From: Stenotrophomonas sp. SY1
GTDB taxonomy: Bacteria; Pseudomonadota; Gammaproteobacteria; Xanthomonadales; Xanthomonadaceae
Length of the DNA stretch: 64,000 bases
NCBI RefSeq assembly: GCF_021202945.1
Contig: NZ_JAJOYR010000001.1
Location: forward strand, 1,779,543-1,843,542
Direction: 5' to 3'
This document shows positions 32,843 to 42,363 of this stretch, in pieces (position 1 is the first letter of the stretch; each line of letters starts with the position of its first letter). The notes under the pieces were generated by a model. The model worked only from the letters and a program-made list of their open reading frames with translations. It was not told where the DNA came from and made no database searches. The position numbers and the translations under genes are program-made.

Positions 32843-34254
32843 ATGAAAAGCGCGTAGTGGAACTGCCCAAGTCCGGCATCTGGCTCAACGCGGCCCCTGC
32901 CACCCTCCAGGACATGCGCGGTCGGCCAGTGGTGCTGGCTTTCGTCAACGGCACCTCGGTGTGGAGCATGCAGCGTGTGGCTGAGGTCACGCATTGGCTG
33001 GCGCGCAATCCGGGGCGTGTGCACCTGGTCGTGGTGCAGGTGCCACGCTTCGAGTTCGAGCGTGAACCGCAGCAGTCGCTGAAACTGCTTCGCCGCCATG
33101 GCGTCAGCGCGCCGATCCTGCTGGATGCGCAGTGGGATGCCTGGCGTCAGTTCGAGGTGCAGTCCTGGCCGACGCTGGTGCTGCTGGATGCTGCAGGCCA
33201 GGAGCGCGAACGCCTGGTGGGCGGTGCTGGTGACCTGGAGCGCGCCTTGAACAGCCTGTGCGAAGGCCTGTTGCGTCCCTTGGATGAGGAAAGCGCCAGC
33301 GTTCGCGAACTCAACGCCGAGCCGCGTCTTCCGCTGCAGTTTCCCGGCGGCCTGGCGGTCACCGCCGATCGCCTGTACATCGCCGATACCGGACACCACC
33401 GGGTTCTGGAATGCACGCATTCCGGTCGGGTGTTGCGGCAATTCGGGTTGGCCACCGCTGACCTGGTCAATGGCGGCCTTGGCGAGGCAGCGTTCAATCG
33501 GCCGCAGGGCCTGGCGCTGGTCCGCGATGTGCTTTACGTGGCCGACACCGGCAACCATGCGGTGCGCCGGATCAACCTGATGAGTGGCCAGGTGGACACC
33601 TTGTGCGGTAGCGGCCGCGCAGGTGACCCGAAGGCCGGGGTGCTCGCCCAGCCTTGGGATAGTGCCTTGAATCATCCGGTGGACGTCGCGGTGGCCGACA
33701 ACCAGATCCTTATCGCCATGGCCGGTGACAACCATATCTGGAGCTACGACCTGGGTAGCCGAGAGCTGCGCTGGCGCGCCGGTGCGGGTGTGGTCGAAGT
33801 CCGCGATGGCAGTGGCCACCTGGCCGCATTCGCCCAGCCGGCCAGTCTGATGGCAGTGCAGCAGACGTTGTACGTCTGTGATGCGCTGGGTTCGGCCATC
33901 CGTTCGGTGCAACTGCGCGGCGACCTGGTGCAGACGCTGGTCGGGCAGGGGCCGTGGGAGTCGGGCAATGTTGACGGGCCGCGCCTGCGCGCCCGCTTGC
34001 AGTATCCAACCGCCATCGCCATGGGCCCCGATTCGCCGCTGCTGTGGATTGCCGATGCCGGCAATGGGCTGCTGCGTACGTTGCGCCTGGGCGGCGGCGA
34101 CCTTTCCACCGTCAACCTGCCGCGGCGTCTGCATGGCCCCTGCGCCTTGGCGGTGGCCGCCGGCGCGATCTGGATCGCCGAGTCCGACGCCCATGCGGTG
34201 CTGCGTTTTGATCCGCTCAGCGGCGAGTTGGGCGACGTTCCGATTGAAGGATGA
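32839..34254 (+). CDS. NHL-repeat protein with thioredoxin-like N-terminal domain
   Basis: The 471-residue protein resembles eukaryotic NHLRC2 in layout: a thioredoxin-like domain (about 10-145, ending SWPTLVLLDAAGQE) followed by a beta-propeller of NHL repeats (about 160-465, with repeats such as LYIADTGHHRVLE, LYVADTGNHAVRRI and LWIADAGNGLLRTL). The position where redox-active members carry CxxC reads VNGTSVWSMQ, so the thioredoxin part is probably not catalytic. No signal peptide is seen. It overlaps the phosphatase and uvrC genes by 4 bases each. The function is unknown. Confidence 0.85.
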   Translation: MNEKRVVELPKSGIWLNAAPATLQDMRGRPVVLAFVNGTSVWSMQRVAEVTHWLARNPGRVHLVVVQVPRFEFEREPQQSLKLLRRHGVSAPILLDAQWDAWRQFEVQSWPTLVLLDAAGQERERLVGGAGDLERALNSLCEGLLRPLDEESASVRELNAEPRLPLQFPGGLAVTADRLYIADTGHHRVLECTHSGRVLRQFGLATADLVNGGLGEAAFNRPQGLALVRDVLYVADTGNHAVRRINLMSGQVDTLCGSGRAGDPKAGVLAQPWDSALNHPVDVAVADNQILIAMAGDNHIWSYDLGSRELRWRAGAGVVEVRDGSGHLAAFAQPASLMAVQQTLYVCDALGSAIRSVQLRGDLVQTLVGQGPWESGNVDGPRLRARLQYPTAIAMGPDSPLLWIADAGNGLLRTLRLGGGDLSTVNLPRRLHGPCALAVAAGAIWIAESDAHAVLRFDPLSGELGDVPIEG

Positions 34255-36098
34255 GTACCGCTTCGGCCAATGAGTTCGACGGCAAGGCCTTCGCCGCCGC
34301 GCTGAGTACCGCGCCCGGGGTGTACCGCATGTATGCCGCCGACGACACGCTGCTGTACGTCGGCAAGGCCGGTGCGCTGCGCAAGCGCGTGGGCAGCTAC
34401 TTCAATGGTTCGCCCAAGAGCCGCCGCATCATGATGATGCTGGCCCAGGTGGCGCGGATGGACGTGACCGTCACCCGCACCGAGGCCGAAGCGCTGTTGC
34501 TGGAAAACCAGCTGATCAAGTCGCTTTCGCCGCGTTACAACGTCTCCCTGCGCGATGACAAGACGTACCCGCAGGTGCTGCTCACCCGTGAGCAGTGGCC
34601 GCGCATCGCCCTGCACCGTGGGCCGCGTTCGGTGCCGGGGCGCTATTACGGGCCGTATCCGGGTGTCGGCGCGGTACGTGAAACGCTCAATCTGATGCAC
34701 AAGCTGTTCAAGCTGCGCAGCTGCGAGGACAGCGTATTCCGCAACCGCTCGCGGCCTTGCCTGCAGTATCAGATTGGTCGTTGCAGCGCGCCTTGTGTGG
34801 AGTTGGTGGCGCAGGCCGAGTACGACGAATCGGTGCGCCGCGCGGCGCTGTTCCTGGAAGGCAAGAGCGACCAGCTTGCCGATGAACTGATGCAGGCGAT
34901 GCAGGCCGCCAGCGATGCGCTCGAATTCGAACGCGCTGCGCGCCTGCGCGACCTGGTCGCTTCGCTGCGCAGCATGCAGAACCGGCAGTATGTTGACGGC
35001 CGTGCGGCCGATCTGGACGTGTTGGCCTGCGCCACGCAGGGCGCCAGTGCCTGCGTGCTGCTGCTGTCGTTCCGCGATGGCCGCAACCTGGGTACGCGCG
35101 CGTTCTTTCCGCGTACCAACGGCGAGGACAGTGCCGAGGAGGTGCTGGCCGCGTTTGTCTCGCAGTACTACGTCGAACACGGGCCACCACCGGAAGTGCT
35201 GCTGGATCGCGAAATCCCCGATGCGCAGATGATCGAGGCTGCACTCAGTGCTTCGGCCGAGCGCAAGGTGGTGCTGAAGTGGAACGTAAGGGGCGAGCGC
35301 GCCGGTTACGTGGAACTGGCCAGCCGCAACGCGCAGATCACCCTGGTTGCCGAGATGGACAGCCGCGGTGCGCAGCAGGCGCGCAGCGAAGCGCTGCGTG
35401 AGCTGTTGGGCCTGGCCGAGCCGGTCAAGCGCGTGGAGTGTTTCGATATCAGTCACACGATGGGCGAAGCCACCGTGGCCTCGTGCGTGGTGTTCGACGC
35501 TGCCGGGCCGGTGCGGGCGCAGTACCGCCGCTACAACATCAGCGGCATCGAGCCGGGTGATGACTACGCGGCCATGCATCAGGCCATCGATCGTCGTTTC
35601 CGGCGTGCGGTGGAAGAGGGTGGCGTGCTGCCTGACCTGCTGCTGATCGACGGTGGTGCCGGTCAGCTGGCGCAGGCACAGGCGGCGCTGGCCGATCTTG
35701 GCGTTGAAGGCGTGATGCTGGTGGGCGTGGCCAAGGGGGCGGAACGTCGTGCCGGGCATGAGGCGCTGGTCTTGCCGGATGGGCGCGAAGTGCGCCCCGG
35801 TGCGGCATCACCGGCCTTGCAGTTCATCCAGCAGGTGCGCGACGAAGCGCACCGCTTTGCCATCACGGGCCATCGCGGGCGTCGCCAGAAGGCGCGCATG
35901 ACCAGCAAACTGGAAGATATCGCCGGTATCGGCCCGCGCCGACGCGCCAGCCTGCTCAAGCATTTTGGCGGCATGGCCGGGCTCAAGGCCGCTGGTGAAG
36001 CGGAAATCGCGCGCGTGGAAGGCATCAATGACGCCCTCGCTGCGCGTATCTACGCTAACCTTCATGGTCTGTCGGTGCCCGATCCGGCAGCGGAGTGA
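34251..36098 (+). CDS. uvrC: UvrABC system protein C
   Basis: This 615-residue excision-repair nuclease cuts on both sides of the lesion. The GIY-YIG domain (about 17-95, PGVYRMYAADDTLLYVGKA) makes the 3' cut, a UVR motif lies at about 205-240, the RNase H-like domain (about 380-540) with FDISHTMGE and LLIDGGAGQL makes the 5' cut, and a double helix-hairpin-helix (about 555-605) binds DNA. uvrC followed by pgsA is a widely conserved order. Confidence 0.97.
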   Translation: MSTASANEFDGKAFAAALSTAPGVYRMYAADDTLLYVGKAGALRKRVGSYFNGSPKSRRIMMMLAQVARMDVTVTRTEAEALLLENQLIKSLSPRYNVSLRDDKTYPQVLLTREQWPRIALHRGPRSVPGRYYGPYPGVGAVRETLNLMHKLFKLRSCEDSVFRNRSRPCLQYQIGRCSAPCVELVAQAEYDESVRRAALFLEGKSDQLADELMQAMQAASDALEFERAARLRDLVASLRSMQNRQYVDGRAADLDVLACATQGASACVLLLSFRDGRNLGTRAFFPRTNGEDSAEEVLAAFVSQYYVEHGPPPEVLLDREIPDAQMIEAALSASAERKVVLKWNVRGERAGYVELASRNAQITLVAEMDSRGAQQARSEALRELLGLAEPVKRVECFDISHTMGEATVASCVVFDAAGPVRAQYRRYNISGIEPGDDYAAMHQAIDRRFRRAVEEGGVLPDLLLIDGGAGQLAQAQAALADLGVEGVMLVGVAKGAERRAGHEALVLPDGREVRPGAASPALQFIQQVRDEAHRFAITGHRGRRQKARMTSKLEDIAGIGPRRRASLLKHFGGMAGLKAAGEAEIARVEGINDALAARIYANLHGLSVPDPAAE

Positions 36099-36105
36099 AG
36101 CTGCA

Positions 36106-36720
36106 ATGAAATTGACTGTTCCCACCTGGCTGACGCTGCTGCGGATCGTGATGATTCCGGTGCTGGTACTGGTGTTCTACCTGCCCTATGCGTGGACCAA
36201 CTTCGCCTCGGCGGCGATTTTTGGCCTGGCGGCGATCACCGATTGGCTGGATGGTTGGGTGGCACGGCGCTACGAGCAGCATTCGGCGTTCGGTGCGTTT
36301 CTTGATCCGGTGGCGGACAAGTTGATGGTCGCGGTGGCACTGTTCCTGATCGTGCAGGGGCATCCCACTCCGTGGATGGCGTTCTGGGCGGCGGTGATCG
36401 TCGGTCGCGAGATCGCCGTTTCCGCGCTGCGTGAATGGATGGCCGAGATCGGTCAACGCGCGAAGGTGCGCGTGGCCATGATCGGCAAGGTCAAAACCAC
36501 CGCGCAGATGGTTGCGCTGTTGTGCCTGCTGTATTCGGTGTCGCCGAATACGCCGTTCACCGATATCTGGATGGGCGCACCGATTTTCCATATCGGCGAC
36601 TGGATGTTGGCCATCGCTTCGATGCTTACTTTGGTCTCCGGCGTGCAGTACATGCTTGCCGCATGGCCGAGCCTGCGCGAGGAAGAAAAAGCCGCGCGCA
36701 AACAGGGCAGGAAAAACTGA
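36106..36720 (+). CDS. pgsA: CDP-diacylglycerol-glycerol-3-phosphate 3-phosphatidyltransferase
   Basis: The 204-residue inner-membrane enzyme makes phosphatidylglycerol phosphate. The CDP-alcohol phosphotransferase motif DG-x2-AR-x8-G-x3-D-x3-D is intact in DGWVARRYEQHSAFGAFLD with the following VADK. About five helices are predicted. ATG 36106 lies 7 bases after uvrC. The C terminus ends in a basic tail. Confidence 0.95.
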   Translation: MKLTVPTWLTLLRIVMIPVLVLVFYLPYAWTNFASAAIFGLAAITDWLDGWVARRYEQHSAFGAFLDPVADKLMVAVALFLIVQGHPTPWMAFWAAVIVGREIAVSALREWMAEIGQRAKVRVAMIGKVKTTAQMVALLCLLYSVSPNTPFTDIWMGAPIFHIGDWMLAIASMLTLVSGVQYMLAAWPSLREEEKAARKQGRKN

Positions 36721-36729
36721 AAAAGGTTG

Positions 36730-36757
36730 TTGACAGGTAGGCGAATGCCTGTAGAAT
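36730..36757 (+). promoter_or_regulatory. Sigma-70-type promoter of the tRNA-Gly cluster
   Basis: Consensus TTGACA (36730-36735), 16-base spacer, TAGAAT (36752-36757), placing the start within a few bases of tRNA-Gly. A second TGTAGAAT (-10 at 37009-37014) precedes the second tRNA-Gly but lacks a clear -35. Confidence 0.8.
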
Positions 36758-36769
36758 TTCGCCTCCCAA

Positions 36770-36845
<76 letters not shown>

Positions 36846-37028
36846 GCGTCGATCGTCCGTCGGTTTCCGGCAGGTGACCAGCAGGGGCATCAGAGTTGTC
36901 CGGCAGCCTTGGCAGGTTGTAACGGGTGCCTCGAAGGAGCATGGAAACACGCTCCGGATGATGTGAAGAAAGTTGTTAAAGTTGCTGGCGCATTGCTTGT
37001 GAAGTCTGTAGAATGCGCGGCACGCCAA

Positions 37029-37104
<76 letters not shown>

Positions 37105-37111
37105 AATTCTG

Positions 37112-37137
37112 AAAAACCCCGTAACACGGGGTTTTTT
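37112..37137 (+). terminator. Intrinsic terminator after tRNA-Gly copy 2
   Basis: A CCCCGT/ACGGGG stem (37117-37122 with 37126-37131) flanked by an A-tract and followed by six T. Confidence 0.85.
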
Positions 37138-37179
37138 CATATCGGGGTAGCCGCCCGGTATGTGCGGAAGAAGTAGTTT

Positions 37180-37253
37180 GGCCTGGTAGCAGAGTGGTTA
37201 TGCAGCGGATTGCAAATCCGCGTACGCCGGTTCGATTCCGACCCAGGCCTCCA
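37180..37253 (+). tRNA. tRNA-Cys(GCA)
   Basis: The 74-nt gene has anticodon GCA in loop TTGCAAA, acceptor stem GGCCTGG/CCAGGCC, discriminator T (U73) as required for cysteine tRNA identity, and encoded CCA. Confidence 0.97.
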
Positions 37254-37291
37254 TTTGAAACCCTGCTTGCGGGGTTTGTTGTAGAAAGCAT

Positions 37292-37367
<76 letters not shown>

Positions 37368-37373
37368 GATAGC

Positions 37374-37399
37374 AAAAAACCCCGCGCTGCGGGGTTTTT
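37374..37399 (+). terminator. Intrinsic terminator ending the tRNA cluster
   Basis: A CCCCGC/GCGGGG stem (37380-37385 with 37389-37394) with flanking A-tract and T-tract; a further TTTTT run follows at once. Confidence 0.9.
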
Positions 37400-37529
37400 G
37401 TTTTTCGGCCGAGGGCCCGTTGAGAGGGGGGGCGATGAAGGCATCTCTGTGGGGTCTCGGCGGATTGCGCCGGTTTCGGCGCTCCTGTTGCCTTTGCTGG
37501 CTCTCCCAGTCTTTTTCCGCCATTTGCGC

Positions 37530-37535
37530 TAGAAT
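37530..37535 (+). promoter_or_regulatory. Probable -10 box (TAGAAT) for the thrS leader
   Basis: TAGAAT lies about 60 bases before the leader-peptide ATG, giving a predicted start near 37542. No convincing -35 element was found at the right distance. Confidence 0.45.
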
Positions 37536-37592
37536 CGCGCCAGATCCCCTGCTGACAGGTGGCCCGCGTAAAACGCCGGTCGAGAGTGCGAC

Positions 37593-37619
37593 ATGAGTAC
37601 TACCATCTCCCACTGCTGA
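37593..37619 (+). CDS. Candidate thrS leader peptide (MSTTISHC)
   Basis: An eight-codon frame with ATG at 37593 and TGA at 37617-37619 contains two adjacent threonine codons (ACT ACC) followed by isoleucine. A GAGAG sequence eight bases upstream could bind ribosomes. It lies between the putative promoter and a terminator hairpin upstream of thrS, the arrangement of ribosome-mediated attenuators. Short frames occur by chance, so the support is the combination of Thr codons, spacing and the competing hairpins. Confidence 0.5.
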   Translation: MSTTISHC

Positions 37620-37625
37620 TCTTCC

Positions 37626-37664
37626 GCCACAGCCCTGTCGCAGGCGCCTTTGTGGCGCTTTTTT
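37626..37664 (+). terminator. thrS: Candidate transcription attenuator upstream of thrS
   Basis: The terminator hairpin pairs 37642-37648 with 37654-37660 (GGCGCC-type stem, TTTGT loop), and its T-tract spans 37659-37664. An alternative stem pairs CCACA (37627-37631) with TGTGG (37651-37655), sequestering the terminator 3' arm. A ribosome stalled on the Thr codons would leave 37627-37631 free and favour the antiterminator; a ribosome reaching the stop codon would cover it and favour termination. Confidence 0.6.
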
Positions 37665-37747
37665 ATTGCCCCGAATTTCCCATCGAAGCCGGCCCGCAGC
37701 GGTGGCTTCCAGGCCCGCAAGCCGGGTCGTGACTCCAGGTGAACCTC

Positions 37748-39649
37748 ATGATCAACATCACTCTCCCCGACGGTAGTGTCCGTCAGTTCGAAAACCCGGT
37801 CAGCGTCATGGACGTGGCCCAGTCCATCGGTGCCGGTCTGGCCAAGGCCACCATCGCCGGCGTCGTTGATGGCGTCCAGGTCGATGCCAGCGACGTGATC
37901 GACCACGATGCCGCGCTGCGGATCATCACCGCCAAGGACGAGGAGGGCGTGGAGATCATCCGCCACTCCTGTGCGCACCTGGTTGGCCATGCGGTCAAGC
38001 AGCTGTACCCGGACGCGAAGATGGTGATCGGCCCGGTCATCGCCGAAGGTTTCTACTACGACATCTACAACGAGCGCCCGTTCACGCCGGATGACATGGC
38101 GGCGATCGAAAAGCGCATGGGCGAGCTGATCGCGCAGGATTACGACGTCATCAAGAAGGTGGCGCCACGCGCGGAAGTGGTCGAGATCTTCAAGGCGCGT
38201 GGCGAGGACTACAAGCTGCGCCTGATCGAAGACATGTCCGACGACATCACCGCGATGGGCATGTACTACCACCAGGAATACGTGGACATGTGCCGCGGCC
38301 CGCACGTGCCGAACACGCGCTTCTTGAAGTCGTTCAAGCTGATGCGCATCTCCGGTGCGTACTGGCGCGGCGATGCCAAGAACGAGCAGTTGCAGCGCAT
38401 TTACGGCACCGCCTGGGCCGACAAGAAGCAGCTTGAGGCCTACATCAAGCGCATCGAAGAAGCCGAGATGCGCGACCATCGCCGCATCGGCAAGCAGCAG
38501 GATCTGTTCCACCTGCAGGAAGAGGCGCCGGGCCTGGTGTTCTGGCACCCGAAGGGCTGGTCGATCTGGCAGGTGGTCGAGCAGTACATGCGCAAGATCT
38601 ACCGTGACAGCGGCTATGGCGAAGTGCGTTGCCCGCAGATTCTGGACGTGAGCCTGTGGAAGAAGTCCGGTCACTGGGACAACTACCAGGACAACATGTT
38701 CTTCACCGAATCGGAGAAGCGCACCTACGCGGTCAAGCCGATGAATTGCCCGGGCCACGTGCAGGTGTTCAACCAGGGCCTGCACAGCTATCGCGACCTG
38801 CCGATCCGCTACGGCGAGTTCGGTTCGTGCCATCGCAACGAGCCGTCCGGCGCGCTGCACGGCATCCTGCGTGTGCGCGGCTTTACCCAGGACGATGGCC
38901 ACATCTTCTGCACCGAAGAGCAGATCGAATCGGAAGTGACCGCGTTCCACCAGCAGGCGCTGGCGGTGTACGAGGCGTTCGGCTTCGATGACATCCAGAT
39001 CAAGATCGCGCTGCGTCCGGACTCGCGTCTGGGCGACGACGCCACCTGGGACAAGGCCGAAGGCGCGCTGCGCACGGCGCTGTCGCATTGCGGCGTGGAG
39101 TGGCAGGAGCTGCCGGGCGAAGGCGCCTTCTACGGCCCGAAGATCGAGTACCACCTGAAGGATGCCATCGGCCGTACCTGGCAGTTGGGCACCATGCAGG
39201 TCGACTTCATGATGCCGGGCCGTCTGGGCGCTGAATATGTGGATGAAAGCAGCCAGAAGCGCCATCCGGTTATGCTGCACCGCGCAATCGTCGGTTCGAT
39301 GGAGCGTTTCCTGGGCATCCTGATCGAGCACCACGCCGGCTCTTTCCCGGCCTGGCTGGCCCCGGTACAGGTGGTGGTAGCCAATATCACCGACGCTCAG
39401 GCCGACTACGTCAGCCAGGTCCGGAAAACCCTTGCAGATCAAGGCTTCCGGGTGGAGGCCGATTTGCGCAACGAAAAGATCGGCTATAAGATTCGCGAGC
39501 ATACGCTGCAGCGGGTGCCATATCTGCTGGTCGTGGGTGACCGCGAGAAGGAAAATGGCGCCGTGGCGGTACGCACCCGTTCGGGTGAGGACCTTGGTTC
39601 GATGTCGGTCCAGGCCTTCATCGAGCGGCTGCAAGCTGAACTGAAGTAA
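37748..39649 (+). CDS. thrS: Threonyl-tRNA synthetase
   Basis: This 633-residue class II synthetase has an N-terminal TGS domain (1-61), the zinc editing domain with [16 protein letters not shown] and [13 protein letters not shown] segments (about 60-240), the catalytic core (about 245-535, with motif 2 [21 protein letters not shown]) and the anticodon-binding domain (about 540-633). ATG 37748 is preferred over GTG 37739 because AGGTGA at 37737-37742 is a good ribosome site for the ATG. It heads the conserved thrS-infC-rpmI-rplT-pheST-ihfA order. Confidence 0.97.
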   Translation: MINITLPDGSVRQFENPVSVMDVAQSIGAGLAKATIAGVVDGVQVDASDVIDHDAALRIITAKDEEGVEIIRHSCAHLVGHAVKQLYPDAKMVIGPVIAEGFYYDIYNERPFTPDDMAAIEKRMGELIAQDYDVIKKVAPRAEVVEIFKARGEDYKLRLIEDMSDDITAMGMYYHQEYVDMCRGPHVPNTRFLKSFKLMRISGAYWRGDAKNEQLQRIYGTAWADKKQLEAYIKRIEEAEMRDHRRIGKQQDLFHLQEEAPGLVFWHPKGWSIWQVVEQYMRKIYRDSGYGEVRCPQILDVSLWKKSGHWDNYQDNMFFTESEKRTYAVKPMNCPGHVQVFNQGLHSYRDLPIRYGEFGSCHRNEPSGALHGILRVRGFTQDDGHIFCTEEQIESEVTAFHQQALAVYEAFGFDDIQIKIALRPDSRLGDDATWDKAEGALRTALSHCGVEWQELPGEGAFYGPKIEYHLKDAIGRTWQLGTMQVDFMMPGRLGAEYVDESSQKRHPVMLHRAIVGSMERFLGILIEHHAGSFPAWLAPVQVVVANITDAQADYVSQVRKTLADQGFRVEADLRNEKIGYKIREHTLQRVPYLLVVGDREKENGAVAVRTRSGEDLGSMSVQAFIERLQAELK

Positions 39650-39664
39650 GCACTAGCAAGAGCC

Positions 39665-39695
39665 CCGGCCCCGCGGCGACGTCCGCAGGGGCCGG
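39665..39695 (+). other. Strong hairpin between thrS and infC
   Basis: CCGGCCCC (39665-39672) pairs with GGGGCCGG (39688-39695), and an inner GCGG pairs with CCGC. There is no T-tract, so it is more likely an mRNA-stabilising or processing element than a terminator. It ends 13 bases before the infC ribosome site. Confidence 0.6.
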
Positions 39696-39720
39696 TTCGA
39701 TTCCATTCGGAGATTGCAAT

Positions 39721-40245
39721 ATCAGTACCCCTGACAACAAACAGAACCGCAAGAATCAGGAAATCCGGGTGCCGCGCGTCCGCGTGATCGGCAGTGACGG
39801 AGAAATGATTGGCGTGTTGTCGCGCGACGAAGCGCTGTCGATGGCCGAAGATGAAGGTCTCGACCTGGTCGAAATCCAGCCGCAGGCCGATCCGCCGGTC
39901 TGCAAGATCATGGATTTCGGCAAGTTCAAGTTCGAGATGCAGAAGAAGGCCAACGAGGCCAAGAAGAAGACCAAGCAGGTCGAGATCAAGGAAGTGAAGT
40001 TCCGTCCGGTCACGGACGAGGGCGACTACCAGATCAAGCTGCGCAACATGCGCCGCTTCCTCGAAGAGGGCGACAAGGTCAAGGTCAACATCCGCTTCCG
40101 TGGCCGCGAAATGAGCCATCAGGAACTGGGTCGCGAAATGGCGAACCGCATCGAGACCGATCTGGGCGAAGACATCGTGATCGAGTCCCGTCCGCGCCTG
40201 GAAGGGCGGCAGATGGTCATGATGATCGCGCCGAAGAAGAAGTAA
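39721..40245 (+). CDS. infC: Translation initiation factor IF-3, ATC start codon
   Basis: The 174-residue factor checks start-codon pairing and keeps ribosomal subunits apart. The N-terminal domain has the family sequence [14 protein letters not shown], followed by a Lys-rich linker (about 75-90) and the C-terminal domain ending [10 protein letters not shown]. No ATG, GTG or TTG exists at the correct N terminus; ATC at 39721 is eight bases after GGAG and gives the usual length. Rare AUU/AUC starts allow IF-3 to repress its own mRNA in Escherichia coli and relatives. A GTG at 39769 would delete 16 conserved residues. Confidence 0.93.
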   Translation: MSTPDNKQNRKNQEIRVPRVRVIGSDGEMIGVLSRDEALSMAEDEGLDLVEIQPQADPPVCKIMDFGKFKFEMQKKANEAKKKTKQVEIKEVKFRPVTDEGDYQIKLRNMRRFLEEGDKVKVNIRFRGREMSHQELGREMANRIETDLGEDIVIESRPRLEGRQMVMMIAPKKK

Positions 40246-40346
40246 GCCGGCGGCCTTCGGGTCGACGATTGCTGAACGGGGAGGGGCTTTGGCTGCCTCC
40301 CTGTTTGCATGCCCATTCAGCCTTCTCCGGATCTGGCCGCCTGCAA

Positions 40347-40375
40347 TTGCAAGTGGCTGGCCGGCAATGCATAAT
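40347..40375 (+). promoter_or_regulatory. Promoter upstream of rpmI-rplT
   Basis: TTGCAA (40347-40352), 17-base spacer, CATAAT (40370-40375). Both hexamers and spacing equal those of the initiator tRNA promoter. The predicted transcript starts near 40382 and so begins inside a GGG/CCC-type hairpin (CCCGG/CCGGG, 40382-40395, TTCG loop). Confidence 0.65.
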
Positions 40376-40381
40376 GGGCGG

Positions 40382-40527
40382 CCCGGTTCGCCGGGTTTGT
40401 TGTTTGCAACACCCAGGACCTGCCTGCCTCCAACGGGAGTGTGGGCTTTAAACAGACAAGGGCACGGACGGAAAGTGTGGCGCAGCCACCGCCCAGTCAG
40501 TGAAAAGAGACCATCAAGGACATAGCA
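40382..40527 (+). promoter_or_regulatory. Long rpmI leader, possible L20 autoregulation site
   Basis: This untranslated leader of about 146 bases begins with a UUCG-capped hairpin followed by TTTGTTGTTTGCAAC and further GC-rich complementarity. L20 represses rpmI-rplT through leader structures in several bacteria. The site here is inferred only from position and length. Confidence 0.4.
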
Positions 40528-40725
40528 ATGCCCAAGATCAAGACCAACCGGGCGGCGGCCAAGCGTTTCCGCAAGACCGCCTCCGGCAAGTACAAGTGCG
40601 GCCACGCAAACCGTAGCCACATCCTCACGAAGAAAGCGACCAAGCGGAAGCGTAACCTGCGTCAGACGAATCACGTCCGCGCAGAAGACGCAGGCCGTCT
40701 GGATCGCATGCTTCCCTACCTCTGA
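40528..40725 (+). CDS. rpmI: 50S ribosomal protein L35
   Basis: The 65-residue basic protein has the family sequence [17 protein letters not shown] at its start and [16 protein letters not shown] in the middle. Standard length. A CAAGGA ribosome site precedes ATG 40528. rplT follows after 10 bases. Confidence 0.99.
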
Positions 40726-40735
40726 GGACTGACAC

Positions 40736-41095
40736 ATGGCACGAGTAAAGCGTGGCGTACAGGCGCGTCGCCGCCACAAGAAAATCCTGGATCTGGCAAA
40801 GGGCTATTACAACGCCCGTCGCAAGGTCTTCCGCGTCGCCAAGCAGGCGGTCATCAAGGCACAGCAGTACGCCTACATTGGCCGTAAGCAGAAGAAGCGC
40901 AATTTCCGTTCGCTGTGGATCACCCGCATCAATGCGGCTGCTCGCATCAACGGCCTGAGCTACAGCCGTTTCATGAACGGCCTGCTGAAGGCTGGCATCA
41001 CCCTGGACCGTAAGGTTCTGGCTGATATCGCAGTGCACGACGCAGCCGGTTTTGCCGCTCTGGCAGAAAAGGCCAAGGGCGCACTGGCGGCATAA
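40736..41095 (+). CDS. rplT: 50S ribosomal protein L20
   Basis: The 119-residue protein is essential for early 50S assembly. It starts [18 protein letters not shown] and contains [16 protein letters not shown]. The N-terminal basic extension inserts into 23S rRNA. Normal length. Confidence 0.99.
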   Translation: MARVKRGVQARRRHKKILDLAKGYYNARRKVFRVAKQAVIKAQQYAYIGRKQKKRNFRSLWITRINAAARINGLSYSRFMNGLLKAGITLDRKVLADIAVHDAAGFAALAEKAKGALAA

Positions 41096-41138
41096 GTTCT
41101 TTCCCTGGCGGTTGTAGCGTTCACGCGCAGCGGCCTGA

Positions 41139-42284
<1,146 letters not shown>

Positions 42285-42363
42285 CGCGCCGTTTCAACGG
42301 CACCGGGTTCCACAGGCATACACATGGCGGGCGACGCTTGCCCGCACAACGGATCGAGCAACG

